Below, in pieces: positions 1 to 7,564 of a stretch of 14,679 bases of DNA (position 1 is the first letter of the stretch; the number at the start of each line of letters is the position of its first letter). This DNA is from Bacteroidia bacterium (GTDB lineage: Bacteria; Bacteroidota; Bacteroidia; Bacteroidales; BM520): NCBI GenBank assembly GCA_009930445.1, contig RZYD01000033.1, positions 1 to 14,679 on the forward strand. The letters run 5' to 3'. Below the pieces are notes generated by a model, which saw nothing but the letters and a program-made list of their open reading frames with translations, made no database searches and had not been told where the DNA came from. Position numbers and translations under genes: made by a program.

Positions 1-2
1 TG

Positions 3-320
3 GATACAGCGAAAAGACTGAGAAAAATCATGACGCCGGCAGAGAATTTATTGTGGCATGAGTTAAAAGGGAACAAAATCAATGGGCGACACTTTCGACG
101 ACAGCATCCCATTTACCGATACATTGCTGACTTTTATTGTCATAAAGAAAAGCTTGTGATAGAAGTTGATGGATTGTATCATAATAACCCGGAACAACAT
201 TATGATGATAACCAGAATGCTGCAATGAAAAAATATGATATTAAAGTCATACAATTCACTAATGAGAATGTATTACCCCAACTGGAGGATGTTATAATAC
301 GCATTAAAAAATCCAAATAG
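3..320 (+). CDS. DUF559 / Vsr-like endonuclease domain protein (5' end probably outside window)
   Basis: Small protein of the DUF559 family, a PD-(D/E)xK-type nuclease fold related to the Vsr mismatch endonuclease; its cellular role is not established. Counting from the ATG at position 30, the hallmark segments are TPAENLLW (residues 2-9), the basic stretch FRRQHPI (22-28), and the putative catalytic acids D34 (in IADFYC) and E45/D47 (in VIEVDG), followed by a C-terminal beta strand (KVIQFTNENVL). The reading frame is open back to the window edge, and the preceding codons (KRLRKIM) look like the family's usual lead-in to MTPAE. The true start is therefore probably upstream and the gene is 5'-partial here; the ATG at 30 would still leave 96 residues with all motifs. 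A long palindrome begins 8 bp after the stop. The family call is firm; the function is inferred from the fold. Confidence 0.8.
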   Translation, partial: DTAKRLRKIMTPAENLLWHELKGNKINGRHFRRQHPIYRYIADFYCHKEKLVIEVDGLYHNNPEQHYDDNQNAAMKKYDIKVIQFTNENVLPQLEDVIIRIKKSK

Positions 321-327
321 TTGATAA

Positions 328-370
328 TTTCCCCTAAAATCCCCCCAAGGAGGGGGGATTTTAGGGGAAA
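328..370. repeat. Perfect inverted repeat, 19-bp arms and 5-nt loop
   Basis: Arms 328-346 and 352-370 are exact reverse complements around the loop AAGGA. The left arm is three T, then CCCCTAAAATCCCCCC. The transcript would form a very stable hairpin. It lies directly after the DUF559 stop codon and could act as a terminator. It has a symmetric A/T flank rather than a clean GC-stem plus U-tract, so it also fits an intergenic REP-like element. The hairpin itself is certain from the sequence; its role is inferred. Confidence 0.85.
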
Positions 371-375
371 AATCA

Positions 376-507
376 ATGTTAAGCAAACTATATTATCAAA
401 GAGATCGCATAGAGACTTGGATACATCGACCAATAACAGCTAAAACCCTTTCTGTAGGATATGGCAAGATTGAATATGGTAATTATTTGCGGATGTTAAA
501 TAAATAA
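376..507 (+). CDS. Doubtful 43-codon ORF, unrecognised
   Basis: An ATG six bases after the palindrome opens a 43-residue frame beginning MLSKLYYQRDR, with a middle section KTLSVGYGKIEYGNYL, and ending in TAA. I recognise no family. The glycine and tyrosine pattern in the middle is weakly reminiscent of the first strand of hexapeptide-repeat acyltransferases, which would make it a remnant of a lost polysaccharide gene, but this is a guess. There is no ribosome binding site, and a short open frame can occur by chance. It may be non-coding. Confidence 0.2.
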   Translation: MLSKLYYQRDRIETWIHRPITAKTLSVGYGKIEYGNYLRMLNK

Positions 508-636
508 AAGACAATATCTTTTCCACGAATAACAAAGATGTACACATATTTAATTTCGTCGATATTATTTGATTACGAAGGAATCATTATCCGCGATAAT
601 CCACGAACAAAAATAAAAAAATAGTAATCAGCAACA
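508..636. promoter_or_regulatory. Non-coding leader upstream of the flippase gene with operator-like palindrome
   Basis: No gene is seen here. It contains the perfect palindrome ATTATC-CGC-GATAAT at 586-600, ending 36 bp before the flippase start, and a direct repeat TCCACGAA at 522-529 and 600-607. A weak Bacteroidetes-type promoter candidate is TATCTTTT at 515-522 (one mismatch to TAnnTTTG), with TTTG at 486-489, but the 25-bp gap is longer than usual. This is the only sizeable gap before the run of polysaccharide genes, so an operon promoter is likely somewhere in it. The exact site is not resolved. Confidence 0.35.
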
Positions 637-2115
637 ATGGCAGAAAGTTTAAAGCATCAGACGGCAAAGGGCTTCGTTTGGAGTGGATTGGAGAGATATT
701 CTGTAAATTTCTTAAGATTTATTTTAGGATTAATTCTTGCGAGAATGTTATCTCCTACTGATTATGGTTTGATAGGAATGATAACAATTTTTTTAGCTAT
801 TTCTCAAACAATTGTTGATAGTGGTTTTTCCAGTGCGTTAGTCCAAAAAAAAGAAAAAACGGAAACGGACTATTCTACTGCATTCTATTTCAACATTATT
901 GTAGGACTTGTTTTATATATCGTTCTATACATTTCAGCACCTCTGATTGCTGATTTCTTTAATGAACAGCAACTAGTATCCATAACTAGAATTGTTGGAA
1001 TAAATGTTTTTATATCTTCATTAGCCATTGTCCAACGCGCTAAGCTAATAATCAAAATTGATTTCAAAACTCAGGCAAAGGTTAACATAATTTCAGTTTT
1101 GTTAAGTGGAATAATTGGTATAAGTATGGCATACAAAGGCTATGGTGTATGGTCGCTTGTAATTCAAAGTATTTCCAGAAGATCTCTCCAAACTTTTTTA
1201 TTATGGAAATTTGCAAAGTGGAGACCATCAAAACATTTTTCATATTCTTCTTTTATTCAACTTTTTTCGTTTGGATCAAGAATACTAGGATCCGGACTAT
1301 TAAACACCATTTTTGATAATGTCTATCTTCTTGTTATAGGAAAAGGCTTCTCTACCTCTGATTTAGGATTTTATACTCGAGCAAAACAATTTTCAGATTT
1401 ACCTTCAATTAATTTTACAAGCATTTTTCATCGTGTTTCGTACCCAACACTTTGTAAGGTTAACATAACTTCACCTAAAAAATTAAATGAAGCATTTCGA
1501 AAATTTGTTCGATTAGCAAGTTTCGTAACTTTTCCTTTTATGATTAGCTTAATTATTTTAGCCAAACCATTAATTATAGTTACATTAACAGAGAAATGGA
1601 TACAATCCGTAGAGTTTCTACAAATAATATGTCTTTCAGGAATTTGGTTTCCAATTAGCGCCGTTAATATGAATATTTTTAGCGTAATTGGGAATACTAA
1701 GATTGTATTAAAACTAACAATAATAAAAAAAATTATTACGGTAATTATTTTAGCAATTACAATCCCTTTGGGAATAAAAGCACTTTTATGGGGGCAAGTA
1801 ATAATGGCAATTATAAATTACCTCATAACTATTATTCAATCAAGCAAGTATTCTAAATACTCTTTAAAAGATCAGATTTTTGATCTGTCCATTCTGGTTG
1901 CATATAATATCCCATTGATTATTACAGGAATTCTTTGTAGCTATATAATTAGAGATCCATTAACACTTACAATAGTGTCAATTCCATTAATGATTACAAT
2001 TCATATTTTTACTGTTAAATTACTAAATGTTCCAGAATGGAATGAATTGGAAACAATGCTTATTTCATTAAAGAAAAGTCACCGAAACAAAAGCAGTAAG
2101 GAACACCAAAATTAG
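637..2115 (+). CDS. wzx: Polysaccharide/O-antigen flippase (Wzx-type, MOP superfamily)
   Basis: Integral inner-membrane protein of 492 residues, the usual length for Wzx-type exporters, which flip undecaprenyl-linked oligosaccharide from the cytoplasmic to the periplasmic face. The N-terminus has the family pattern TAKGFVWSGLERYSVNFLRF followed by LARMLSPTDYGLIGM. Successive hydrophobic segments run through the whole protein (for example near residues 85-105, 150-165, 330-350, 365-385 and 425-460), fitting 12-14 membrane spans of the Polysacc_synt type. The C-terminus is short, basic and cytoplasmic-like (KKSHRNKSSKEHQN). It is the first gene of the rightward polysaccharide run; the next gene begins 47 bp later. 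No Shine-Dalgarno sequence is present, as usual in Bacteroidota. Substrate specificity cannot be read from sequence. The symbol is by family analogy. Confidence 0.88.
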   Translation: MAESLKHQTAKGFVWSGLERYSVNFLRFILGLILARMLSPTDYGLIGMITIFLAISQTIVDSGFSSALVQKKEKTETDYSTAFYFNIIVGLVLYIVLYISAPLIADFFNEQQLVSITRIVGINVFISSLAIVQRAKLIIKIDFKTQAKVNIISVLLSGIIGISMAYKGYGVWSLVIQSISRRSLQTFLLWKFAKWRPSKHFSYSSFIQLFSFGSRILGSGLLNTIFDNVYLLVIGKGFSTSDLGFYTRAKQFSDLPSINFTSIFHRVSYPTLCKVNITSPKKLNEAFRKFVRLASFVTFPFMISLIILAKPLIIVTLTEKWIQSVEFLQIICLSGIWFPISAVNMNIFSVIGNTKIVLKLTIIKKIITVIILAITIPLGIKALLWGQVIMAIINYLITIIQSSKYSKYSLKDQIFDLSILVAYNIPLIITGILCSYIIRDPLTLTIVSIPLMITIHIFTVKLLNVPEWNELETMLISLKKSHRNKSSKEHQN

Positions 2116-2162
2116 CCAACCGTTATTAATAACAGTTTAACAAACGAAATATTGATAATTAA

Positions 2163-3395
2163 ATGATTCTATTAACGGATAAATCGAAATGTTGTGGTTG
2201 TTCGGCATGTTATCAAATATGTCCAACAGAATGTATAACAATGCAAGAGGATAATGAAGGTTTTCTATATCCAGTAATTAATCAAGATGAATGCATTGAA
2301 TGTGGAAAATGTGTTTCGGCTTGTATGATAAATAACGAGATACCATCTCGGCCAAAACTAAAAGCGTATGCAGGAATAAACAATGATGATGCCATTAGAG
2401 ATATCAGTTCATCAGGAGGTATATTTGCTGAATTGGCTAAACATGTAATTAAGCATCAAGGAATTGTATTTGGAGCTAAATTTAATAAGAACTGGGAAGT
2501 TATTCATGATTACACCGATAAGATGGAAAAAGTATCAAGTTTTTATGGTTCTAAGTACGTACAAAGCAATATAGGTCAATCATATAAACAAGCAAAATAT
2601 TTTCTGGAGTTAGGACGAGTTGTTTTATTTTCTGGGACACCATGTCAAATAGCAGGTTTAATTCTTTTTCTTAACAAAAAGTACAACAATTTAATTACCT
2701 TAGATTTTGTTTGTCACAGCATACCTAGTCCTAAAGTTTGGAAGTTGTATCGAAAAAAAGTTCTATATAATATTTCAAAAGAAAACAATCTAAAAGAGTC
2801 ATACTTTTCCCACATCAGTTTCAGATCCAAAGTAAATGGATGGAATGACTTTCACTTTGAGTGCATAGTAAAAGATGCTAAAACTGTAATAAAATTTGCT
2901 GAATCACATAAGATAAATCCATATATGGCAGCTTTCTTGAAAGACTTATCAATCAGACCAGTATGTACAAATTGTTTAGTAAGAGATCATAAAAGTGGAG
3001 CGGATATCACATTAGCAGATTTTTGGGGTGTAGAAAAGTATCACTCAAGGAATAATCGGCTAATTGATAATAAGGGAGCTTCCATAATAATAACCTATAC
3101 AGATACAGGAAATCATCTATTGAAATTAATAAAAGAAAATATCTATTTAATAGAAATCCCTTACGAAGAAATAGAAGAAGATAAATTACATTCACCAATA
3201 ACAAAATCGGCGACAAAGAATCGTTATAGAGCTACATTTTTCAATCAGATTGATAAAATTGACATAGAAAAAAACATTAAAAAAAACATAAGAAAGGGAT
3301 TATTAAGAAAAAGAAGAAATAAATTTTTAAAAATATCAATACAAAATATTATTGGAAAACAAGCTTATACAAAAATAAAATCTAAACTGAAATGA
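2163..3395 (+). CDS. Fe-S protein of the coenzyme F420 hydrogenase/dehydrogenase beta subunit family
   Basis: Soluble 410-residue protein. A bacterial-type 2x[4Fe-4S] ferredoxin module is at the N-terminus: C10-x2-C13-x2-C16-x3-C20-P, then C44-x2-C47-x2-C50-x3-C54 (M, not P, after the last cysteine). The FrhB-like domain follows, with SSGG near residue 82, FSGTPCQIAGL near 158-168, an extra cysteine pair C268/C271 and the family signature ADITLADFWG near 279-288. The last 50 residues are strongly basic. In archaea, relatives transfer electrons between F420 or flavin and Fe-S centres; in Bacteroidota capsule loci, members sit next to pyruvyl transferases with no assigned reaction. Its stop overlaps the next start by 4 bp (ATGA), suggesting translational coupling and joint function. 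Family assignment is strong; a redox role on a sugar or its precursor is inference. Confidence 0.88.
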   Translation: MILLTDKSKCCGCSACYQICPTECITMQEDNEGFLYPVINQDECIECGKCVSACMINNEIPSRPKLKAYAGINNDDAIRDISSSGGIFAELAKHVIKHQGIVFGAKFNKNWEVIHDYTDKMEKVSSFYGSKYVQSNIGQSYKQAKYFLELGRVVLFSGTPCQIAGLILFLNKKYNNLITLDFVCHSIPSPKVWKLYRKKVLYNISKENNLKESYFSHISFRSKVNGWNDFHFECIVKDAKTVIKFAESHKINPYMAAFLKDLSIRPVCTNCLVRDHKSGADITLADFWGVEKYHSRNNRLIDNKGASIIITYTDTGNHLLKLIKENIYLIEIPYEEIEEDKLHSPITKSATKNRYRATFFNQIDKIDIEKNIKKNIRKGLLRKRRNKFLKISIQNIIGKQAYTKIKSKLK

Positions 3396-4525
3396 ATAAA
3401 ATTGGATTAGTTTCCCCACACAGTGATCCTAATTTTGGAACTATGCTTCAAGCATATGCTCTTTCAAAGGTGATTGTGAAATTAGGGTTTTATGCAGAAT
3501 ATATACGGTATAGGCCAACAGTCCCAAAATCTTTTCATCAAAAATTACATTCATATGTTGTAGATCCTTTTAAAATAATAAAAAGATATAAAACTATAAC
3601 AACGAATAAAAGTATTGATAATTACGATTATTTCAATTCAGAAGAATTCAAAATAACAAAACAAGAATTTGAGGCCTTCAGAATAAAACACATTCCCACT
3701 TCAAGTATACTATTTGATCCTAAAACAATAGGCTCTATATCTGGGTATTCAAAATACATTGTTGGAAGTGATCAAACTTGGAGCCCATATTTATATAAAA
3801 AAAACACAATAAATTTCCTGGAATTCGTAAAAGATAATAGTTTAAAAAATTCATATGCACCGAGCTTTGGAACTACTCGAATTCCGGATTGGTATTTACC
3901 CATATTAAAGGAAAAATTAAAAGATTACAATTTAATATCATGTAGAGAGGAAAAAAACTGTAAAAAAATTTCGTCGTTAATAAACAAGAAGGTCTACCAT
4001 GTATTGGACCCCACTTTACTTTTACAACAAAATGATTATCAAGAAATTGAAATCAAAATTCATATACCTTCAAAATTCATATTATGTTACATATTAGGCG
4101 AAAAGGATTGCATTTCAGAATACGCAGAAGCGCTAGGAAAAAGGAAAAATATACCTGTCTATTATGTTGCAACAAGGCCTAAATATTTAAAAAAGGAAAA
4201 AATATTTTCAAACATTGGCCCTGGACACTTAATTTATCTAATTAATAATGCTGAAACAATAATTACAGATTCATTCCATGGCACAATTTTTAGTATCAAT
4301 TTCCAAAAAGATTTCTATTCATTTACAAAGAGATTGAGTACATCAACTATCAATGATAATAGTAGAATAAGTGACTTTCTTCAATTAATTAATCTTCAAG
4401 ATAGACTGAAAGATGACAATGACAGAACTGAAAACACAGATATTGATTATTCTAAGATTGAAAAAATCATACAAGTCAAAAGAAAAGAGTCAATCAAATA
4501 CTTGCAAGGTATACTTAAGCAATGA
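3392..4525 (+). CDS. Polysaccharide pyruvyl transferase family protein
   Basis: Protein of 377 residues of the PF04230 family (CsaB/WcaK-like), which transfers pyruvate from phosphoenolpyruvate to a sugar as a ketal, adding negative charge to a surface polysaccharide. The N-terminus GLVSPHSDPNFGTMLQAYAL matches the family start. The conserved VGSDQTW (D127 in it) is typical of the GSDQ-x-W motif, and TDSFHGTIFSI (D293, H296, G297) is the characteristic C-terminal active-site stretch. RISDFL near residue 324 is also typical. It overlaps the upstream Fe-S gene by 4 bp, so the two are probably made together. It is likely cytoplasmic, acting on lipid-linked or nucleotide-linked sugar before export. 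The acceptor sugar cannot be deduced. Confidence 0.88.
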   Translation: MNKIGLVSPHSDPNFGTMLQAYALSKVIVKLGFYAEYIRYRPTVPKSFHQKLHSYVVDPFKIIKRYKTITTNKSIDNYDYFNSEEFKITKQEFEAFRIKHIPTSSILFDPKTIGSISGYSKYIVGSDQTWSPYLYKKNTINFLEFVKDNSLKNSYAPSFGTTRIPDWYLPILKEKLKDYNLISCREEKNCKKISSLINKKVYHVLDPTLLLQQNDYQEIEIKIHIPSKFILCYILGEKDCISEYAEALGKRKNIPVYYVATRPKYLKKEKIFSNIGPGHLIYLINNAETIITDSFHGTIFSINFQKDFYSFTKRLSTSTINDNSRISDFLQLINLQDRLKDDNDRTENTDIDYSKIEKIIQVKRKESIKYLQGILKQ

Positions 4526-4551
4526 AATCAATGTTTTATGATAAATAAAAA

Positions 4552-5730
4552 ATGAAAATACTTTACCTATCACATACCTCAGATTTAGCTGGTTCGGGAA
4601 AAGCAATTTTATCGATTATCAATAATATGATAGAATTGAATCATATACCAATTATAATCATTCCTTCACAAGGTGTCTTATCACAGGAATTACGCGATAA
4701 AAACATAGAATACATAATTCAACCATTAGAAACAAACACATGGCCAAAATATCAAAACACCCATAAAATAACGTATACCAAAAGACTTATAAAAAAAATC
4801 CCGAAACTCATAGTTCACTATTTCAAGCTAAATAAAATTATAAAAAACACCAACCCTGATATTATTCATACCAATGTCGGAATAATTCATTTAGGGCATC
4901 ACTTAGCCAAAAGACACCGGATCCCTCATGTATGGCATATTAGAGAATACCAATGTAAAGATTTTGGATATAAATTTTTCCCATCAATAAAAATATACAA
5001 AAAAAGATTAAAAAACATCAACAATCATCCTATTTCTATCACTAAAGCGATTTTTGATTATTTCGAAATGTCCAGTAACGCATCTATTATATATGATGGG
5101 GTTATCCCAGAATCAAATAGCCCAGAAATAATTTATCAAAAAAAAAACTACTTTTTATTTGTTGGTCTTTTATCGGAGGCGAAAGGTATTCAACAGGCTA
5201 TTAAAGCTTTTGCTAATATTTCTAACACTATTCCAAATATTGAATTTTGGATTGCCGGTAATGGAAAACAATCCTACATAACCTATTTAGCAGAAAAATA
5301 CATAAATCCAGATATTTCAAAAAAAATAAAATTTCTCGGGTTCAGAACAGACATTGATAAATTAATGTCGGAGGCAATAGCCTTAATCGTACCTAGTAAA
5401 TTTGAAGGATTTGGATTCATTACTGTAGAAGCAATGTATAATGGATGTATTGTTATTGGAAAAAATACGGCCGGGACAAAAGAGCAATTTGATATTGGGT
5501 TTCAAATGCATGGCGAGGAAATAGGCATCAGATATGAATCTTTAATTGAACTTCAGAATATTTTATTCGATCTTGGGACAAATGGGATATTGAAATACCG
5601 TGATATGATGAACAGAGCCCAAAAAACAGTAATCTCGATGTATACAATTGAAGCTAATGGCAAAAATATAAATAGGTTATATCAACAAATTACAGATGAT
5701 AAAATAGTAGAAAAAAAAACAGCAAACTAA
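4552..5730 (+). CDS. GT4-family glycosyltransferase
   Basis: Retaining GT-B glycosyltransferase of 392 residues, expected to add a sugar from a nucleotide donor to the growing lipid-linked oligosaccharide on the cytoplasmic face. The N-terminal domain begins MKILYLSHTSDLAGSGKAIL, the nucleotide-sugar-family glycine loop in a degenerate form. IIHTNVGIIHLG (about 101-112) and HVWHIREYQ (about 125-133) are typical of GT4 acceptor domains. The C-terminal Glycos_transf_1 domain starts near FLFVGLLSEAKGIQQAIKAF (about 200-219), includes EFWIAGNGKQ, and carries the E-x7-E motif in EGFGFITVE (E285 and E293) followed by AMYNGCIVIG. It is spaced 26 bp after the pyruvyl transferase. Donor and linkage are unknown. 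Confidence 0.88.
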   Translation: MKILYLSHTSDLAGSGKAILSIINNMIELNHIPIIIIPSQGVLSQELRDKNIEYIIQPLETNTWPKYQNTHKITYTKRLIKKIPKLIVHYFKLNKIIKNTNPDIIHTNVGIIHLGHHLAKRHRIPHVWHIREYQCKDFGYKFFPSIKIYKKRLKNINNHPISITKAIFDYFEMSSNASIIYDGVIPESNSPEIIYQKKNYFLFVGLLSEAKGIQQAIKAFANISNTIPNIEFWIAGNGKQSYITYLAEKYINPDISKKIKFLGFRTDIDKLMSEAIALIVPSKFEGFGFITVEAMYNGCIVIGKNTAGTKEQFDIGFQMHGEEIGIRYESLIELQNILFDLGTNGILKYRDMMNRAQKTVISMYTIEANGKNINRLYQQITDDKIVEKKTAN

Positions 5731-5767
5731 ATATAGTTGCATAAAACCAACCAATCCATATCGCAGA

Positions 5768-6871
5768 ATGAAATCAAAATCAAAATATATAGCCTATTAT
5801 TTACCGCAATTTCATCCAATTCCTGAAAATGATAGATGGTGGGGAAAAGGTTTTACTGAATGGACTAATGTTGGAAAAGCTAAAAAGCTTTTCAAAAACC
5901 ATTATCAGCCCAGAGTACCAGCAGATTTAGGGTACTATGATTTAAGATTACCACAAACGAGGGTTCAGCAAGCAAAGTTAGCAATAGATGCAGGTATCGA
6001 TGCGTTTTGCTATTGGCATTATTATTTTGGCAATGGTAAAAGACTACTATATTTACCCATAGATGAAGTAATTCGAAATGGAAATCCTGACTTTCCTTTC
6101 TGTTTGGCATGGGCAAATCATGAATGGCATAATACAACATGGACAACCAACTACAAAAATCAAAAGTATTCTAAAATTCTAGTGGAGCAAAAATATCCAG
6201 GAGTTATGGATATGGAGTTGCACTTCTATACAATGCTTCACGCTTTTAAAGATAAACGATACTATAAAATAGATGATCGACTCGTTTTCGTTTTTTTCAA
6301 ACCACTCGAAATACCAGATCTAAAAATATACATATCCAAATGGAATTCACTAGCAAAAAAAGAAGGCCTTCCAGGATTCTATTTCATCGCACATTCTTTT
6401 AGGCAAGAAGAAATCCCACTCTTGGAAAAACTCAATTTAGACGCCATCAACTTAGCTTTACATCATGATGCTTTTGACACTTCAATGGCATTTTGGCATA
6501 AACTGAAGCGATATATAAGAATACATTATCTCAAAAGACCTGAAATAGTAAGCTATAAAAAGGCTATTGGAAGAATGAATTCCCCTATCTTTCAACAAGA
6601 TAATATATTTCCAACCGTTATTCCAAATTGGGATCACACACCCAGAAGTGGATATTTTGGGAGGCTATTCAATAATTCCACACCCGAACTTTTTGAGAAG
6701 CATGTGGATCAAATTTTAGCACAAATCGAAAACAAAGACATTGATAAGAAAATAGTGTTCATCAAATCCTGGAATGAATGGGCTGAAGGAAATTATATTG
6801 AACCAGATCAGAAATATGGCAAGGCATATCTAAATGTAATTGCAAAAAAACAAGGATTGCAAAAATTGTAA
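5768..6871 (+). CDS. WbsX-like / GH99-like domain protein
   Basis: Protein of 367 residues matching the Glyco_tran_WbsX family (PF14307), common in O-antigen and capsule loci. The fold is a TIM barrel related to GH99 endo-alpha-mannosidases, although the family was originally labelled glycosyltransferase. Motifs visible are AYYLPQFHPIPEN (9-21), WWGKGFTEWTNV (24-35), DAFCYWHYYF, FCLAWANHEW (about 111-120), PTVIPNWDHTPRSG (about 281-294) and the C-terminal SWNEWAEGNYIEPD (334-347), so the protein looks full-length. No signal peptide is apparent, suggesting cytoplasmic action. The stop is immediately followed (9 bp) by the truncated glycosyltransferase remnant, so its 3' side is a recombination scar. 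Family call is strong; whether it makes or breaks glycosidic bonds is unresolved. Confidence 0.87.
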   Translation: MKSKSKYIAYYLPQFHPIPENDRWWGKGFTEWTNVGKAKKLFKNHYQPRVPADLGYYDLRLPQTRVQQAKLAIDAGIDAFCYWHYYFGNGKRLLYLPIDEVIRNGNPDFPFCLAWANHEWHNTTWTTNYKNQKYSKILVEQKYPGVMDMELHFYTMLHAFKDKRYYKIDDRLVFVFFKPLEIPDLKIYISKWNSLAKKEGLPGFYFIAHSFRQEEIPLLEKLNLDAINLALHHDAFDTSMAFWHKLKRYIRIHYLKRPEIVSYKKAIGRMNSPIFQQDNIFPTVIPNWDHTPRSGYFGRLFNNSTPELFEKHVDQILAQIENKDIDKKIVFIKSWNEWAEGNYIEPDQKYGKAYLNVIAKKQGLQKL

Positions 6872-6880
6872 TATTAACAC

Positions 6881-7470
6881 AATTATGAAAGAAATAAAGG
6901 GTTAAAAAACAAAAAAGGGAAATGGATATTGTTTGCTGATGCAGATGATTTCTTTGCAGATAATGCAATTGATATCTTTAATGAATATATTGATTCTGAA
7001 AAATATTTATTACACACTAATTATAATACAATATATTCCGATACACTTGAAAAAGCAAACAGAAACAAACAACATTCGTATATTATTCAAAAATCCAGTA
7101 CATAAAAACCTATAGAAAAACTAAGAATTCATACCGACACCATACGAAAAAATAATAAGACACAGCTTTATTAAACAACTAAAATTGTCTTTGATGTATG
7201 TATAGCATCATATGATGTTATGTACTCTGCACATCTTGAAATTTATTCAACAAAACACAATGCTGAAATAAGACCTGTTAATTCTGCAACTGTAAGAAAA
7301 GGTTCTTTAACTAAAAACTTAAGCAAAAAATTCTGTAATCCCGATTTGAGATAATAATACGGTTCAATAAGTATGTGCTAAGGCACAAATACCCTAAAAT
7401 GCAAAAACAAATATTTTTTAAACTTATTAAAACTCTCCAATATTCTGGATTAAGCAAAACAGCCTTATAA
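6881..7470 (+). pseudogene. Decayed, 5'-truncated GT2 glycosyltransferase
   Basis: Translated in pieces, this stretch is homologous to the intact GT2 at 7565-8545. Frame 2 from 6881 reads NYERNKGL, then GKWILFADADDFF, then YSDTLEKANR, against YARNKGL, GEWILFADADDFF and FSDTLEKTNR in the intact gene (from its residue 85). A TAA interrupts at 7103-7105, after which EKLRIH continues in frame. At about 7131 the frame shifts to read PTPYEKIIRHSFIK (intact: PTPCGKLIRHSIIK). It shifts again near 7190 to read SYDVMYSAHLEIYSTKH and ATVRKGSLTKNL, ending at 7352-7354, and then a third time to RFNKYVLRHKYPKM, ending at 7468-7470. The first ~84 residues, including the nucleotide-binding strand, are absent. 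With one internal stop and at least three frameshifts it cannot encode a working enzyme. It starts 9 bp after the WbsX stop codon. Confidence 0.85.
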
Positions 7471-7564
7471 GTATAAATCTACATTCGAAATATTGTAAAA
7501 CCATAATGGGAAATTAGAAAGATTTACCCCATCATAAAACGACAAATTCAAAACAACTAGATAA
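7471..7564. other. Short AT-rich spacer between GT2 remnant and intact GT2
   Basis: Ninety-four bases without a recognisable gene, promoter box or hairpin. It may include the decayed 3' tail of the remnant, but I could not align it with the intact copy. Confidence 0.4.

Noticed and set aside
6933..7115. Forward 60-codon open frame
   Set aside because: It is an out-of-frame shadow of the decayed GT2; the homologous reading lies in the neighbouring frame.
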